This document shows, piece by piece, positions 4,658 through 5,740 of a DNA stretch of 5,740 nt. Source of the DNA: Candidatus Bathyarchaeum sp. Its GTDB lineage: Archaea; Thermoproteota; Bathyarchaeia; Bathyarchaeales; Bathyarchaeaceae. Numbering within the stretch: the stretch's first letter is position 1; the number at the start of each line of letters is the position of its first letter. The notes under the pieces are model-generated. The model did not search any database. It was not told the origin of the DNA and was given only the letters and a program-made list of their open reading frames with translations. The stretch lies in NCBI GenBank assembly GCA_003096235.1, contig PIXT01000070.1:1-5740 (forward strand). The letters are read 5' to 3'. A program made the translations under genes and the position numbers.

Positions 4658-5740
4658 CTACTGAGGCGAATATCCCGCCGACTTCGCTGCACGCTTACCT
4701 GCCTCGGTCAGTTCATAATTGAACTGTGTTTGCAATAAAGCATCTTTCAGTTCAAACTGTTCGCGGCATTGTGCGCAAACAAAAACTGTTTTAGGGCTTG
4801 AAAAAATGTGTTTATTGCTGCATTGGTAGCCTACGCCTGCACGTCTATAATCTACGCCAAGTTGCTTAAGCTCATTGTTGCATTTGCCACAGACCAGTTT
4901 TTCCCCGCGGATGAACTTGTTTTCAAAATCGATGTTGCCGCATTTGAAGTGCTCAATTATGTCTCCTTTTTCTAGCACGCGGTTTTGGCATTCTGGGCAT
5001 TGCAGGTAGAATTCAAGTTCCTGTGATTGGCAGTTGCTGCAGTGAACTGTTGAGCAGTTGGGTGTTTTTGTAACTGTGCCGTTTTTCTCCAGTGGGGTAA
5101 TTCTTTCGGGAATTTCATCCATTAAGTAGCCGGCGTCGTAGGATAATGCTGCGTTTAGAGTGGGTACGACTTTTAGGGTTTTGGCGTTTGACAGGACCTC
5201 AAGCATAGGCACTGCTCTTCTTGGGTTAATTAATCCTGCACTTGGGGACGCCAACGTGACGGAACCGTTTTTGTTTGTGGTGACCGCTAAGGTTTCGTTT
5301 TGCAGGTTCTCAAAATGCGACAGCGTTAAGGTGTTGGCTTGGAAGTTTATGTTGCCGTCGGAGTTAGTAAAGATAGGGTCTAACTCAGCGATGGTTTTAT
5401 GCATCAACCCCACAATGATGAGGTTAAAGGCGCGCCCAAGCAGTTTAACTCCTCTTATGGCTTCGTAGGCTTCTTTGGAGTCCATGTTAAGCGTCAACGT
5501 GGATAGCGTGTCTACTATGACAAAGCCCTGCTTTATCCAGTCCAGAAACGGCCCTAACGTGTCAAGCATCAGTTTAGGTGTGTATTTCTGTATGGCTGCA
5601 CTCTCGATGAGCGAGTTTTGGCTGTATGAGAAGAAGTCCACAAAGAACAAGCTGTAGTTGTCGTCGTATTCTTTGATGTCTATTCCAAGCCGGCGGAATT
5701 GGCTTTTTATTTCGTTGGCTGGGCGGTCTACGCAGACGTA
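4658..5740 (-). CDS. KaiC/RadA-like protein with zinc domain, paralogue of its neighbour (5' end cut by window edge)
   Basis: The frame is open to the right edge, giving 360 visible residues. The first visible residues, YVCVDRPANEI, align with FLCLDRPAVEV at 60-70 of the neighbour, so about 60 residues including the P-loop are missing. A TTG at 5650 (the Leu codon in SLFFVDFF) lies inside conserved sequence and is not the real start. A Walker B-like strand GFVIVDTLS is present. The C-terminal domain keeps every ligand seen in the neighbour: C-x2-C pairs (HCSNC, QCPEC), H-x2-C (EHFKC) with C-x2-C (VCGKC), and C-x3-H (QCSNKH) with C-x2-C (VCAQC). It also has GVDYRRAG. In the 120-residue zinc region I count 83 identical positions without gaps, about 69%; the linker is much more diverged. 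It ends soon after the zinc domain (AAKSAGYSPQ), lacking the neighbour's longer tail. The two genes are in tandem with a 76-base gap. A shared signalling role is inferred. Confidence 0.85.
   Translation of the reverse strand, partial: YVCVDRPANEIKSQFRRLGIDIKEYDDNYSLFFVDFFSYSQNSLIESAAIQKYTPKLMLDTLGPFLDWIKQGFVIVDTLSTLTLNMDSKEAYEAIRGVKLLGRAFNLIIVGLMHKTIAELDPIFTNSDGNINFQANTLTLSHFENLQNETLAVTTNKNGSVTLASPSAGLINPRRAVPMLEVLSNAKTLKVVPTLNAALSYDAGYLMDEIPERITPLEKNGTVTKTPNCSTVHCSNCQSQELEFYLQCPECQNRVLEKGDIIEHFKCGNIDFENKFIRGEKLVCGKCNNELKQLGVDYRRAGVGYQCSNKHIFSSPKTVFVCAQCREQFELKDALLQTQFNYELTEAGKRAAKSAGYSPQ

Noticed and set aside
5648..5650. TTG at 5650 as the start of the right-hand KaiC-like gene
   Set aside because: The frame stays open to the window edge and the 30 upstream codons align with conserved KaiC sequence in the paralogue, so the true start lies outside.
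1..5740. CRISPR array, insertion sequence, toxin-antitoxin pair or defence island
   Set aside because: No spaced direct repeats, terminal inverted repeats, transposase, nuclease or toxin-like small gene pair could be found by eye.

Overview
The window reads as a chromosomal segment of a mesophilic archaeon. The evidence is TTAAATA-like TATA boxes instead of bacterial -35/-10 promoters, short or absent leaders, frequent TTG/GTG starts, U-tract ends without hairpins, and KaiC/RecA-type proteins carrying a cysteine-rich C-terminal module typical of TACK-group archaea. A Bathyarchaeia-like lineage is my best guess; the sequence alone does not prove it.

Layout, left to right. (1) Positions 1-397, minus strand: the first 132 codons of a peptidase-U32-like TIM-barrel protein, cut by the left edge. 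(2) 505-1431, minus strand: an unrecognised, tryptophan-rich membrane protein with about eight helices. (3) 1432-1544: a compact divergent promoter region. (4) 1545-1775, plus strand: a small two-helix membrane protein. (5) 1879-1966, minus strand: tRNA-Leu(UAG) with its CCA end encoded. (6) 2083-3312, plus strand: a processive-type family 2 glycosyltransferase with membrane helices. (7) 3265-4581 and 4658-5740, minus strand: two tandem paralogues, each a KaiC/RadA-like domain followed by a zinc-binding domain resembling TackOD1. The second is cut by the right edge.

The most notable feature is the paralogous pair. The complete copy keeps the RecA-type fold signature and an apparent Walker B strand, but its P-loop has lost the catalytic Lys and Thr/Ser. 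It is therefore probably a non-hydrolysing sensor or scaffold domain joined to a three-site zinc module. Its 3' end overlaps the convergent glycosyltransferase gene by 48 bp.

No operon linking all the genes is visible. The two KaiC-like genes may be co-regulated or functionally paired, and the glycosyltransferase probably builds surface or exported polysaccharide. I see no CRISPR array, insertion sequence, integrase or rRNA. The window is largely ordinary housekeeping and signalling territory, and I do not claim a new defence or mobile system.
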